64,000 nt of DNA, from assembly GCA_022822405.1 (NCBI GenBank), contig JAJEBT010000169.1, forward strand, positions 22,727 through 86,726. The letters run 5' to 3'. The DNA is from Alphaproteobacteria bacterium (lineage in GTDB: Bacteria > Pseudomonadota > Alphaproteobacteria > MPNO01 > UBA830). Below, piece by piece: positions 46,435 to 57,795 of the stretch (positions are counted from its first letter, which is position 1; every line of letters begins with the position of its first letter). The notes below the pieces were generated by a model that saw only the letters and a list, made by a program, of their open reading frames with translations, had not been told where the DNA came from and made no database searches. A program made the translations under genes and the position numbers.

Positions 46435-47205
46435 CTAGCGCGAAAGCACGATCGCCGACAGGCCGCGGCCATAGCCCCTCTCGCCGCGATGGCAGGCGCG
46501 ACGGTAACTGAAGAAGAGTGCCTGGTCGGCATAGGTGTCATGGGGCAGCACAGCTACCTCGCCTATCCCGGCGCGTTCGAGCCTGCCGCGGACATAGGCG
46601 CGAAGATCGAACAGGTATCGTTCCAGATCCCTGTCAGGCCGGAAATAGCGCGCACTGTGAGCATCGGCACTGACGAAGCGTTCATGAAGTTCCGGTCCCA
46701 CCTGATAGCTCTCCCCAGCGATGCAGGGTCCGATCGCCGCGACCACGGTTTCCCGCCGCGCCCCCGCCGACACCATTGCCTCCACCGTGTTTTCCACTAT
46801 GCCCGCAAGCGCGCCCTTCCAGCCGGCATGGGAAGCCCCGATGATTCCGTTCCCGGCGTCCGCAAGCAGGACCGGAACACAATCAGCGGTCAGGATTCCG
46901 AGGACAATTCCGGGTCGGTCCGTAACCATGCCGTCCGCCTTTGGCACAGCATCCGGCGAAGCAGGGATGCCTGAGATGCGGATCGCCCGGGCGCTGTGCA
47001 CCTGATAGAGCGTAACGAGGTTCTCCCCGGTCTGGCCAAGATGCGCCGCCGCGCGCCGGCGGTTCTCGAGCACCAGCGCCAACTCGTCGCACGAACCCAT
47101 GCCGCAATTGAGCGACGCGTAAAGGCCTTTGCTGACGCCACCCTCACGTGTGAAGAAACCGTGGCGCACGCCGTCAAGCGCGGCAAGCGGGGGTGCCGTC
47201 AGCAT
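46435..47205 (-). CDS. pgeF: Peptidoglycan editing factor / purine nucleoside phosphorylase PgeF (laccase domain)
   Basis: A 256-residue Cu-oxidase_4 (YfiH) protein. The zinc-binding and active-site residues are visible in LYQVHSARAI, LTADCVPVLLAD and ASHAGWKGALAG. Homologues hydrolyse or phosphorolyse purine nucleosides, and E. coli PgeF (YfiH) prevents mis-incorporation into peptidoglycan. ATG at 47205 overlaps the midA stop (TGATG); the adjacent GTG at 47208 is the alternative. Confidence 0.92.
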   Translation of the reverse strand: MLTAPPLAALDGVRHGFFTREGGVSKGLYASLNCGMGSCDELALVLENRRRAAAHLGQTGENLVTLYQVHSARAIRISGIPASPDAVPKADGMVTDRPGIVLGILTADCVPVLLADAGNGIIGASHAGWKGALAGIVENTVEAMVSAGARRETVVAAIGPCIAGESYQVGPELHERFVSADAHSARYFRPDRDLERYLFDLRAYVRGRLERAGIGEVAVLPHDTYADQALFFSYRRACHRGERGYGRGLSAIVLSR

Positions 47206-48296
47206 CACTCAGGCACGGGGTCGAAACCCGGAGGCGGGGGCATCCCGCACGCCGTCGCTGCGATGACCTTGAACAGCGTCCCCATCCCGGCGGGATCGAT
47301 CAGCCGCGCCGTAGCAGCACGGATATCATCCCGCTGGCGCTGCCGGGGAGCGGATCGGGCAAGCCTGCCGGTGCGGGCCTCGATGCCGAGGCTCCTGAGG
47401 AACTGCCGCTGCGTCACCGGGCCGTGCACCACATTTCCGTGTCTCCCAAGACCCCTGGCAATGGCGGAAAAATCGACATGGGCTGTGATGTCGCATTCAC
47501 CGAGATCGACCAGCGGATCCACGGGCCGGTGATTGCGCACGGCCTGAAGCGTGTCGCCAACAGAGGGTTGATCATGACCGTAATCCACGAACACGACCGC
47601 ACCGCCGTGGCGCGCCAAGTGGCCCGCCACCGGCGACATGGCCTGCTCCAGAGCCGTGTGCGATTCGAAGACCGTCCCGGCCGGAGAGTCGCGGAGATGC
47701 ACTGGAACCAGATCGGCATGCTCCCCTGCCGGCTCGCCGGGCAACAGGGCCAAGCGGCCGGCTTCGAGCCCGACCTGCCTTTCCGCCCAGCCCCGTGGCG
47801 TGCGCACAAGCTGCTTCGGCGGAAAACAGTCCAGATACTCGTTCGCGATCAGGACCAGCGGAGCCTCGGGCATGTCGGAAAGCCCGCCATGCCAGCGCGG
47901 CGAGAGGTGCAAAAGCGTCTTTTCCTGGACCCTTCGCAGGGCCGGACTCTTCTCGATCAGATGGATCTCGGCATGCCGAAGGACGTCGCTCACGGACTCC
48001 AGGGCGCGGCAGGCATCCGCCATCAGCGTGCCGCGGCCCGGACCGGCCTCGGCCAGCAGCACACGTTTTGGCCGTCCCATCTGTTCCCAGACGACAGCTA
48101 CCCAGGCACCGATCAGTTCGCCGAAGATCTGCGAGATTTCGGGAGCAGTAGTGAAATCGCCCACTGCCCCGAACGGATCGCGGGTAGCGTAGTAGCCGTG
48201 CCGAGGATGAAGCTGGGCGGACGCAACCAACTCTTCGATGGCGATCGGACCGCTACGGCCGATCTGCTCCCGCACCAACTCCTCAAGCGGCGTCAT
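47205..48296 (-). CDS. midA: SAM-dependent methyltransferase MidA (NDUFAF7 homologue)
   Basis: A 363-residue PF02636 methyltransferase-fold protein. The SAM-binding segment is LLAEAGPGRGTLMADA, and LVLIANEYLDCFPPKQL plus VVFVDYGHDQPS are family hallmarks. The eukaryotic homologue NDUFAF7 methylates an arginine of complex I subunit NDUFS2. The bacterial role is presumed similar. The start MTPLEELVREQI lies 14 bp inside the end of lgt; longer starts are rejected. The lgt-midA-pgeF order is conserved in the class. Confidence 0.9.
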   Translation of the reverse strand: MTPLEELVREQIGRSGPIAIEELVASAQLHPRHGYYATRDPFGAVGDFTTAPEISQIFGELIGAWVAVVWEQMGRPKRVLLAEAGPGRGTLMADACRALESVSDVLRHAEIHLIEKSPALRRVQEKTLLHLSPRWHGGLSDMPEAPLVLIANEYLDCFPPKQLVRTPRGWAERQVGLEAGRLALLPGEPAGEHADLVPVHLRDSPAGTVFESHTALEQAMSPVAGHLARHGGAVVFVDYGHDQPSVGDTLQAVRNHRPVDPLVDLGECDITAHVDFSAIARGLGRHGNVVHGPVTQRQFLRSLGIEARTGRLARSAPRQRQRDDIRAATARLIDPAGMGTLFKVIAATACGMPPPPGFDPVPE

Positions 48297-49080
48297 GTCG
48301 CCGCGACAGGCTGAGCAGCCAGAGGCCAGCAAACACGAGCGGAACGCAGAGCCACTGGCCCATTGTCGTGCCAGCCACGAGGAAGCCAAGATGTGCGTCC
48401 GGCTGGCGGAAGAACTCGGCGATGATGCGCGCGATGCCGTAGCCGATCAGGAAAATGCCCGATAGCCGGCCGCGCACGGAGAGGCTCCTGGTCCGGACGG
48501 CACACCACAGGAGCACCGCAAACAGCACCAGGCCCTCGAGAAAGGCCTCGTAGATCTGGCTGGGGTGGCGCGGCAACGGGCCGGCCTGGGGAAACACCAT
48601 GCCGAGCGGCGAGTCCGTTACCCGGCCATAGAGCTCGCCGTTGACGAAATTCGCGAGCCGGCCGAGAAACAGGCCGATCGGCACGCCGCAAACGGTGATG
48701 TCGCCGAGCGCGATCCAGTCAAATCGGCGCCGACGCGCAAAGAGCCAGAGTGCCGCGATGACACCGACCAGTCCGCCGTGAAAGGACATCCCGCCCTGCC
48801 ACAAGGCAAACGCGGCGAGCGGATGATCAAGATAGTATCCGGGCTTGTAGAACAGCACGTAACCGAGGCGCCCCCCGACCACGACGCCGATCGTCGCCCA
48901 GATCACGAAGTCATCGATGGCTGCCGGGGAGGGGTCACCCGGACGCCGCCGGGCCAGCCACACCATGTAGCGCCACGCAAGCAGGATGCCGACCACATAG
49001 GACAGGGCATACCAACGGATCGCAAAGGGGCCGACCTCGACGATGACCGGATCTATGACGGGGTAAGTCAGGGTCAGCAT
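48283..49080 (-). CDS. lgt: Prolipoprotein diacylglyceryl transferase
   Basis: A 265-residue polytopic inner-membrane enzyme that attaches diacylglycerol from phosphatidylglycerol to the lobox cysteine of prolipoproteins. Signature segments are MSFHGGLVGV with the essential histidine and FLGRLANFVNGELYGR. Seven hydrophobic spans are seen, the first at FAIRWYALSYVVG. The start MLTLTYPVIDP follows GAAGG; the long upstream open frame is rejected. It is divergent from ubiK. Confidence 0.96.
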   Translation of the reverse strand: MLTLTYPVIDPVIVEVGPFAIRWYALSYVVGILLAWRYMVWLARRRPGDPSPAAIDDFVIWATIGVVVGGRLGYVLFYKPGYYLDHPLAAFALWQGGMSFHGGLVGVIAALWLFARRRRFDWIALGDITVCGVPIGLFLGRLANFVNGELYGRVTDSPLGMVFPQAGPLPRHPSQIYEAFLEGLVLFAVLLWCAVRTRSLSVRGRLSGIFLIGYGIARIIAEFFRQPDAHLGFLVAGTTMGQWLCVPLVFAGLWLLSLSRRHDAA

Positions 49081-49242
49081 GTCGCCTTCACGGTTTGCGG
49101 CAGGCTTCGGGATTGCGCCCGGAGCGCGTCCTTTATAGGTTTCGCCCGTGCCAGCTTCAAGGTAGAGGTACGCAACGCCATTGCCGAGATCGCGGCATAC
49201 CGCTTCAGCGGGTTCGTCCCGTGCGCCGCAAGGAGGACCGAT

Positions 49243-49542
49243 ATGCAAAGTCGTAACAGGATATTTGACGACGCCGCGCGGGTTGCCGGTGGCGCGCTCG
49301 AAACCCTCGCCGGGATGCGGCGCGAGATCGAGGACCTGATCCGTCATCGCATCGATATGATCCTGTCGAACCGGGATCTCGTGACCCGGGATGAATTCGA
49401 CGCGGTGAAGGAGATCGCCGTCAGCGCACAGGCCGAACAGCAACGGCTCGAGGCGCGTGTCGTCGAACTCGAGGAGAAGATTGCCCGGCTGGCCCGGACG
49501 TCGGCCCGGCCAGCCCGTCGCACCGCCGCCGGACGCAGGTGA
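49243..49542 (+). CDS. ubiK: Ubiquinone biosynthesis accessory factor UbiK-like (BMFP) protein
   Basis: A 99-residue protein of the BMFP/YqiC family (PF04380). The N-terminal part forms an amphipathic helix (FDDAARVAGGALETLAGMRR) for membrane association. The C-terminal part (AQAEQQRLEARVVELEEKI) predicts a coiled coil for trimerisation. UbiK aids aerobic ubiquinone synthesis with UbiJ in E. coli. The Shine-Dalgarno AAGGAGG is strong. The tail is Arg-rich. Confidence 0.85.
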   Translation: MQSRNRIFDDAARVAGGALETLAGMRREIEDLIRHRIDMILSNRDLVTRDEFDAVKEIAVSAQAEQQRLEARVVELEEKIARLARTSARPARRTAAGRR

Positions 49543-49829
49543 AGGACCGGCGGCCGGCAAGGTCCCGTCGCATCGAGACGGCGGAAACGCGCTTGGCCGA
49601 TCACCACCGGCGCCCCCCGTTCCACTGCCGCGAGCATACACCAGGGCGTTTTCCACCATATTTTGCGTCCGGGAGGGAAAAAAACACAATTCCCCCTTGC
49701 AACACTCTGTCTCCTCTGGCACTCTAAATCTGGTATGCAGCGGCTCGCCACCCTCACGATTTGGTGGGCCAACTACGGAAAACTCGGAAAAAAAACGGGT
49801 TTTCCAGGCCGTCGTCGGGGGACGCCAGC

Positions 49830-50333
49830 ATGGCAGAACTGGTCAGGGACTTCCAGGAAACCGACGTCAATCCTCTTGATGTTGTCGAACGATTCGCGAC
49901 GCGCCAAGACTGGATCTGCGACCGCGCTGGCGAAGCCGAAATCGTCATCGAACTCAGCGCCGAGTGGTGCGGCTACCGGATCTTCGTCTCCCTGCATCCG
50001 GAAGCCGAGCTCCTGCTGTTCACGTTCGCGTTCGACACACGGGTGAAGCACCACAAGACGGACAGGCTCTACGTACTGCTGGCGATCATCAACAGGCGCC
50101 TCCCCGTGGGGCATTTCGATCTGTGGGCGGAGGAAGAGCTGCCCGTCTTTCGCCATACCGTTCTGCTGCGGGGGCACGAGAACGTCGGAATCGAGCAGTT
50201 GGAGGGCATTTTCGAGATCGCTATTGCTGAATGCGAGCGCTACTATCCCGCTTTCCAGTTCGTCGTCTGGGCTGGCAAGTCGCCGCATGAGGCGATCGAG
50301 GCGGCGATCCTCGAAACCGTCGGTGAAGCCTGA
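49830..50333 (+). CDS. YbjN-domain protein
   Basis: A 167-residue protein of the YbjN family, with a chaperone-like alpha/beta fold suggested by WCGYRIFVSLHPEAELLLFTF, given here as WCGYRIFVSLH then a hydrophobic strand. The start MAELVRDFQE has GGGGA at a suitable distance. In alphaproteobacteria a YbjN gene commonly precedes proC, as here (13-bp gap). E. coli YbjN affects motility and stress phenotypes, but no molecular role is established. Confidence 0.85.
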   Translation: MAELVRDFQETDVNPLDVVERFATRQDWICDRAGEAEIVIELSAEWCGYRIFVSLHPEAELLLFTFAFDTRVKHHKTDRLYVLLAIINRRLPVGHFDLWAEEELPVFRHTVLLRGHENVGIEQLEGIFEIAIAECERYYPAFQFVVWAGKSPHEAIEAAILETVGEA

Positions 50334-50346
50334 AGGGCCTGTTGCC

Positions 50347-51168
50347 ATGAAGACAGACTCGCCAATCCTTCTGGTCGGTTGCGGCAAGATGGGAGGCGCG
50401 CTGTTGCGCGGCTGGCTGCGCCAGGGCCTTGACCGGACGGACATACATGTGGTCGAACCCGCTGCGGAAGCTGCGGAGGCCGTCGGCGGCGAACTGGGCG
50501 TCGCGGTGACCGCTTCGCTGGATCAGGCGCCCGCCGACTTCACGGCGGATACGGTGGTCTTCGCCGTCAAGCCCCAGGGGATGGACGGGATTGTCCCGCA
50601 CTATCGCGCAATGGCCGAGCGGGGGGCTGTCTGCCTGTCGATCGCAGCGGGCAAGCCGATCGCATTCTTTCAAGCACATCTTGGCAACGACGCCGCCATT
50701 GTCCGCGCCATGCCCAACACACCCGCCGCGGTGAGCCGGGGAATCACGGCGGCCTGTGCGAGTGAAACCGTGACCACTGCGCAGCGGAGCGTCTGCCAGC
50801 GCCTGCTTGAAGCCGTCGGCGAAACGGTCTGGCTTGAGAATGAAACGCTGATCGATCCGGTCACCGCGGTCTCGGGAAGCGGCCCCGCCTATGTATTCCT
50901 GCTCATCGAGACCATGGCTCAAGCCGGAATCGAACAGGGCCTTCCGCCGGATGTCGCGGAGCGACTGGCCCGCGCAACCGTCGCCGGGTCCGGTGAGCTG
51001 GCACGGCAGTCGCAAGACACCGCAGACACGCTGCGGCGCAACGTCACCAGCCCCGGCGGCACCACAGCGGCCGCGCTCGAGGTTCTCATGTCCGAAGACG
51101 GGCTTGGCGCGCTGATGTCGCGCGCCGTGGAGGCCGCCACAAGGAGATCCCGGGAACTCGCCGGCTAG
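50347..51168 (+). CDS. proC: Pyrroline-5-carboxylate reductase
   Basis: A 273-residue NAD(P)H-dependent enzyme for the last step of proline synthesis. The Rossmann start is LLVGCGKMGGALLRGW. The conserved VRAMPNTPAAVSRG and the C-terminal ALMSRAVEAATRRSRELAG dimerisation region with LRRNVTSPGGTTAAAL are present. It lies 13 bp after ybjN. A hairpin overlaps the stop codon. Confidence 0.96.
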   Translation: MKTDSPILLVGCGKMGGALLRGWLRQGLDRTDIHVVEPAAEAAEAVGGELGVAVTASLDQAPADFTADTVVFAVKPQGMDGIVPHYRAMAERGAVCLSIAAGKPIAFFQAHLGNDAAIVRAMPNTPAAVSRGITAACASETVTTAQRSVCQRLLEAVGETVWLENETLIDPVTAVSGSGPAYVFLLIETMAQAGIEQGLPPDVAERLARATVAGSGELARQSQDTADTLRRNVTSPGGTTAAALEVLMSEDGLGALMSRAVEAATRRSRELAG

Positions 51169-51188
51169 CAGGAATTCCCTGCGCCGGC
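51160..51188 (+). terminator. Hairpin at the end of proC
   Basis: Two nested inverted repeats (GCCGGC at 51160-51165 with 51183-51188, and GCAGG at 51168-51172 with CCTGC at 51178-51182) form an 11-bp stem with a TA bulge and a loop of five. No proper U-tract follows. It may stabilise the transcript end or attenuate readthrough into the TetR gene. Confidence 0.35.
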
Positions 51189-51268
51189 CGCGATGGCCAT
51201 CGGGCGGGTTTTGTCACCGATCCCGCTCAATGGTAAGCTTGGCGCCGTTTGCGGAAGGGAGAGGGTTG

Positions 51269-51877
51269 ATGGCCAAGGAACCTTCCAGGCGCGCTCCGGG
51301 AGCCGACCGCATACTCGATGCGGCGTTGCAGCTTGCCGCTGAACTGCCATGGCGCGCCATTTCAATGGAAATGATTGCCGAACGCGCCGGCGCCACCTTG
51401 GTGCGGGTGCACAGTTTCTATCCGTCGAAGGCAGCCGTGCTCGGGGCGTTTTTCCGCCGCGTCGACGAACAGGTGCTGAAGGAGCATGATTTTGGCGACC
51501 GGGACGAGCCGCCCCGCGAGCGCCTGCTGGACGTGCTTCTCAGGCGTCTGGACGTGCTCGGGCGACACCGCGACGCGATGCGCTCGATCTGGCGCGATAC
51601 CGCCTGCGATCCGGTTACCCTGCTGTATCTGGCCCCGAGCATGGGCAAGGCCATGGCATGGTCGCTAGAGGCGGCTGGTATCATGGCCTGGGGGCCCGGC
51701 GGACTGCTTCGCGTCAAGGGTCTGGCAGCGATCTTCGCCTCCGCACTGCCGGTATGGCTGCGCGACGAGACCCAGGATCTCGGCCCGACGACGGCATATC
51801 TCGACCGCAACCTGCGGCGGGCGGAATCGTTCGCCAGAGTGATGTGCCCGTCGCCGAAGCGCGCCGCTGGGAGCTGA
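51269..51877 (+). CDS. TetR-family transcriptional regulator
   Basis: A 202-residue regulator. The N-terminal HTH (ILDAALQLAAELPWRAISME, then MIAERAGATLVRVHSFYPSK) is clear; the C-terminal ligand domain is variable. The start follows GGGAGAGGG. It is not adjacent to an efflux or catabolic gene, so its target is unknown. Neighbours are proC upstream and csaA downstream on the same strand. Confidence 0.87.
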   Translation: MAKEPSRRAPGADRILDAALQLAAELPWRAISMEMIAERAGATLVRVHSFYPSKAAVLGAFFRRVDEQVLKEHDFGDRDEPPRERLLDVLLRRLDVLGRHRDAMRSIWRDTACDPVTLLYLAPSMGKAMAWSLEAAGIMAWGPGGLLRVKGLAAIFASALPVWLRDETQDLGPTTAYLDRNLRRAESFARVMCPSPKRAAGS

Positions 51878-51976
51878 TCGACACGCCTGACCGCACTGCC
51901 GCGGCAAGGCCGCGAACCGTTGGAGTTCGCAACCCACTATGGCACGCGGATCCCGCGCGGAAGGAAGACTGCCCCG

Positions 51977-52312
51977 ATGACGATCGAATTTGGCGATTTT
52001 CTCAAAGTTGACATACGGGCGGGCACGGTCATCCGCGCCGAACCATTTCCCGAAGCGCACAGGCCGGCAATCAAGCTGTGGATTGATTTCGGTCCAGCGA
52101 TCGGGGAAAGGAAGAGTTCGGCGCAGATCACGCGCCATTACACGCCCGAGACCCTGCCCGGACGCAAGGTGGCGGCCGTTGTCAATTTCCCGCCCAAGCA
52201 GATCGGCAAGTTCATGTCCGAAGTGCTTGTCGTCGGTTTTCCGGACGAAGACGGAGAGGTCGTGCTGGTCGGCCCGGACCACGATGTGGAGAACGGGGCA
52301 CGGCTGTTTTGA
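51977..52312 (+). CDS. csaA: tRNA-binding domain protein, CsaA-like
   Basis: A 111-residue single OB-fold protein of the EMAP/tRNA-binding family. The [20 protein letters not shown] start and the region ending [20 protein letters not shown] match CsaA, reported as an export-related chaperone in Bacillus that binds tRNA. The start [10 protein letters not shown] follows GGAAGGA. No partner gene is adjacent. Confidence 0.9.
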   Translation: MTIEFGDFLKVDIRAGTVIRAEPFPEAHRPAIKLWIDFGPAIGERKSSAQITRHYTPETLPGRKVAAVVNFPPKQIGKFMSEVLVVGFPDEDGEVVLVGPDHDVENGARLF

Positions 52313-52525
52313 CTCCGGGCCCGACGGGAAACGGCACCGGATTCCGACTGCGGCGATGAAACGATTTCCCATGGCGTTTGGGCTGTAGCGTGAACATCCG
52401 GGCGAGGGCCAAGGGAAAGGCGCATCGCACCGGTTCCCTGACTGCCTCCCGCTCGGCATACCGTTTCAGCATCCGGCCGGCTGCGCGGTATCGGGAGTGG
52501 TTCACGGGCAACGCCAAGCCGAGGA

Positions 52526-53428
52526 TCACGACACGCCGATCAGGTGTTGCAGCGCGTGCGCAAACAAACGGAATTCTTCCGCTCTCAACGATGTCCGGCG
52601 CCATGCCAGTCCGATCTGTCGCGACGCGGGCACAGCAAGTCGCGAGAGCGAGATGTCCGTTTCCGGCGCGATCCCGGCATCGACCGCGAGCCGAGGTACC
52701 AGAGTGACGCCGATTCCCGCAGCCACCATCTGCACCAGCGTGTGCAGGCTGCTGGCCTCGAACTGGGCCCGCGCTCTCCGGTCGCCCATCCGGCAAACAT
52801 CAAGCGCGTGGCCGCGCATGCAGTGGCCTTCCTCAAGGAGCAGCAGGCGTTCACCGGCGAGCGCTTCGAGCGACACCCCGCGTACGCCGGCGAGCGTGTG
52901 AGTCCGATCACAGGCAAACAGAAACTCGTCTTCAAGGATGACCTCGATGGTGAGGTCCCCGATATCGTAGGGCAGTGCGATCAGGGCCACGTCCAGCTCC
53001 CCGTCTTCTAGCCGGGCGAGTAGCGGCGCCGTCTGATCCTCTCTCAGATAGAGCGTCAGCTCCGGGAATCTCTCCCGGAGCGCCGGCAGGACGCGCGGCA
53101 AGTAGAACGGGCCGATCGTCGGGATCACGCCAAGGCGCATCTCCCCCGTCATCGGAGAACGGTCCGCCCCGGCCATTTCCATGATTTCTTCGGCGTCGCG
53201 CAACAGCGCCTTTGCTCTATCGGCAATCTGCATGCCGACACGCGTGATCAGCACGCGCCGGTTCGAGCGCTCCGCAACCGCTGTGCCAAGCACCGATTCG
53301 AGGTCGCGAATACCCGCACTCAGTGTCGACTGGGTGACGTGACAGCGCTCGGACGCACGGCCAAAGTGCTGTGCATCGGCCAGCGCCACCAGATACTCAA
53401 GTTGTTTCATCGTGGGCAAGCGCTTCAT
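52526..53428 (-). CDS. oxyR: Hydrogen-peroxide-sensing regulator OxyR
   Basis: A 300-residue LysR-type regulator. The HTH contains FGRASERCHVTQSTLSAGIR. The redox pair is visible as Cys203 and Cys212 in EEGHCMRGHALDVC, nine residues apart, exactly like Cys199/Cys208 of E. coli OxyR, so this is OxyR and not a generic LysR protein. Peroxide should form a disulfide between them and activate transcription. The start follows GGAG. It is divergent from katG, its likely target. Confidence 0.92.
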   Translation of the reverse strand: MKRLPTMKQLEYLVALADAQHFGRASERCHVTQSTLSAGIRDLESVLGTAVAERSNRRVLITRVGMQIADRAKALLRDAEEIMEMAGADRSPMTGEMRLGVIPTIGPFYLPRVLPALRERFPELTLYLREDQTAPLLARLEDGELDVALIALPYDIGDLTIEVILEDEFLFACDRTHTLAGVRGVSLEALAGERLLLLEEGHCMRGHALDVCRMGDRRARAQFEASSLHTLVQMVAAGIGVTLVPRLAVDAGIAPETDISLSRLAVPASRQIGLAWRRTSLRAEEFRLFAHALQHLIGVS

Positions 53429-56030
<2,602 letters not shown>

Positions 56031-56110
56031 ACTCGGGAAACGGCGCCCACGGTGGAGGAGCCGGCGCGAACCTTTCCTGGACATGGAAGCGAAGCTTCCG
56101 AAGGTAACCT

Positions 56111-56140
56111 GGGCGGACCCTTGTGGTCCGCCCTTCTCCC
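56111..56140 (+). terminator. Terminator-like hairpin after katG
   Basis: GGGCGGACC (56111-56119) and GGTCCGCCC (56125-56133) form a perfect 9-bp stem with a CTTGT loop, followed by TTCTCCC, which is pyrimidine-rich but poor in U. It lies 80 bp after the katG stop and probably ends that transcript, separating it from the phytochelatin-synthase-like gene. Confidence 0.55.
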
Positions 56141-56642
56141 TCAATCCTGGAACGAAGTTTCGATGCTCGGAATCTCGATGTTCCAGGCAGGACGGACTTG
56201 CGAACGCGGCCGCGGAACCGTTGGGGCGAAGGCTGGAGCAGGTTGGGGGGACGCGCATGCGGCGCGTGTTGTGGCACAGCTGATCGCTTCGTGCCTCACG
56301 ACATCAATGCGGGATCACGGCCTGTCTCGACACGGGCGTACCCGTCGATGCGCTGATCAAGGCCGAGCGCGAGGGCGAGAAGAGGCGCGCTGGCTGACGG
56401 ATCAGCCGATGTGGGTGAGAGTTGGCGCAGCACCCGTCTCACGGTACTGTTCCCAAGTAACAGCACCGGAGGAAACAGCGGTACCGCCGGGATCGCGGAC
56501 CATCATCAAAACCGTTCGAGGAGGTATCGCCATGACGCAGGAAGAGTCGATTCACCGAAGAGATCGCACTAAGAGCGGCTTTCTCGGAGGGGCTCGTGCA
56601 CTGCACGACGCTGGCGCGGAACCTGGATCGGGAGGACCCACG
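56141..56642. other. Intergenic region with possible coding remnants
   Basis: These 502 bp hold no gene I can assign. Two plus-strand stretches look coding-like in codon use. One encodes DTGVPVDALIKAEREGEK near 56320-56395 and ends at a TGA. The other encodes EEIALRAAFSEGLVH near 56557-56600 and continues to a TGA at the next gene's start. They may be pieces of a decayed gene. A strong GAGGAGGT with ATG at 56532 opens a frame in phase with the next gene, so an alternative, longer start of that gene is also possible. Confidence 0.3.
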
Positions 56643-57452
56643 ATGAAACGAAAAGTCGTTGTTTTGTGCCTGGCGCTGCTGTGCCCCCTCATGGTCGTTT
56701 CGATCGAGGGCCGTGCAGCGAACAGCCCGGCTTCGCCGCCGGCGGCGCTTGTTGAATGGGAGTCCGGGGAGAGCATCGAGCGCCTTGCCCGCTCATCCCA
56801 CAAGGCAGATTTTTTCCCGCTCAGCAATCACTTCATCAGCCAGGACAACAGTATCTTCTGCGGCCCCGTCTCTTCAGCGATCGTCTTGAACGCGTTGCGG
56901 CTCGGCAAGAAGGGGGGGCTGCCGCGCGACCGGCATTCCATTGCACAGTACGAAATGGCCTGGCTCCCGCCGGGCGCAGACCCGTTCTATGGAAAGTACA
57001 CGCCCAACAATGTCCTGAACGACCGGAGCAAGACACGGCTCGAGGTGCTGGGCAAGCCCATCCTCATCAACGGCGATGCGAAGAGCGATTTCGGTCTGCA
57101 GCTGCACCAGCTCGCACAGGTCCTGAGCAGCCACGGTCTTAAGGTCGTGGCCCGGGTCGTCGATGATGACGCGGACGCTACGGCGATCAAGCGAGAGATC
57201 GTCGCCAACCTCGCCTCAAGGGACGATTTCGTGCTGGTCAACTATAAGCGCCGGGCCCTGGGACAGAAGGGCGGCGGTCATATCTCGCCGCTCGGGGCGT
57301 ATGACGAAGGCAGCGATTCCTTCCTGATCATGGATGTGAACCCCAACCGGGCGCCTTGGGTATGGGTCAGATCCGACCACTTGATTGCGGCGATGCGCAC
57401 TTTCGATACGGTTGAAAACCGCGGCTATCTTCTGGTTTCGGACGGAGAATAG
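56643..57452 (+). CDS. Phytochelatin-synthase-family protein, exported
   Basis: A 269-residue papain-fold protein of the phytochelatin synthase family (PF05023), with an N-terminal signal peptide (about residues 1-26, ending SIEGRAAN), so it acts in the periplasm. The Cys-His-Asp triad is visible: Cys73 in SIFCGPVSSA, His213 in GGHISPLGA and Asp231 in IMDVNPN. Bacterial single-domain members mainly hydrolyse glutathione to gamma-glutamylcysteine and make little phytochelatin. The His-Asp spacing (18) equals that of the cyanobacterial enzyme. The start MKRKVVV follows GGGAGGA; an ATG at 56532 would move the signal peptide inward and is less likely. A role in metal or thiol stress is inferred from family and from oxyR/katG. 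Confidence 0.88.
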   Translation: MKRKVVVLCLALLCPLMVVSIEGRAANSPASPPAALVEWESGESIERLARSSHKADFFPLSNHFISQDNSIFCGPVSSAIVLNALRLGKKGGLPRDRHSIAQYEMAWLPPGADPFYGKYTPNNVLNDRSKTRLEVLGKPILINGDAKSDFGLQLHQLAQVLSSHGLKVVARVVDDDADATAIKREIVANLASRDDFVLVNYKRRALGQKGGGHISPLGAYDEGSDSFLIMDVNPNRAPWVWVRSDHLIAAMRTFDTVENRGYLLVSDGE

Positions 57453-57795
57453 GGCAAACCAAACTGCACGGCGGGATTTGGCCATCCGCAACCGAAGGAG
57501 GCGATGAGGCCGCAGGCGATCCAGCCGGGAGGCTCCTCCCGGGTCATGCCGGGACTTTGGATCGGACGAAACGGCGGTATTGCCACGACTTCCGTCCATG
57601 GGAGGCGGTTCCGGGTTCCAGTCGGGCAAGGATTATATCGTGGACGCAGCACAGCATCTCGGGGCGCCACTGGATGAGAGTCCCCTCTCAGGCGGCCTGG
57701 CGCCTGGCAAAGCCCGGCCAGATCGGCGGTCGTGACTCACGCCTCCGTGCGCCGCCCCGCCCTTCCGCGGCACGCGCCTTTGTCCGGGATCGCTG
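57453..57795. other. Intergenic region between convergent genes
   Basis: These 343 bp separate the phytochelatin-synthase-like gene from the histidine kinase. A perfect palindromic stem CCGGGAGG/CCTCCCGG at 57525-57542 might form a hairpin, without a U-tract. A 45-codon plus-strand frame (57598-57735) has coding-like codon use but no Shine-Dalgarno. Nothing here is assigned as a gene. Confidence 0.4.

Noticed and set aside
57598..57735. 45-codon plus-strand frame after the phytochelatin-synthase-like gene
   Set aside because: Codon use is plausible, but there is no Shine-Dalgarno and no recognisable family.
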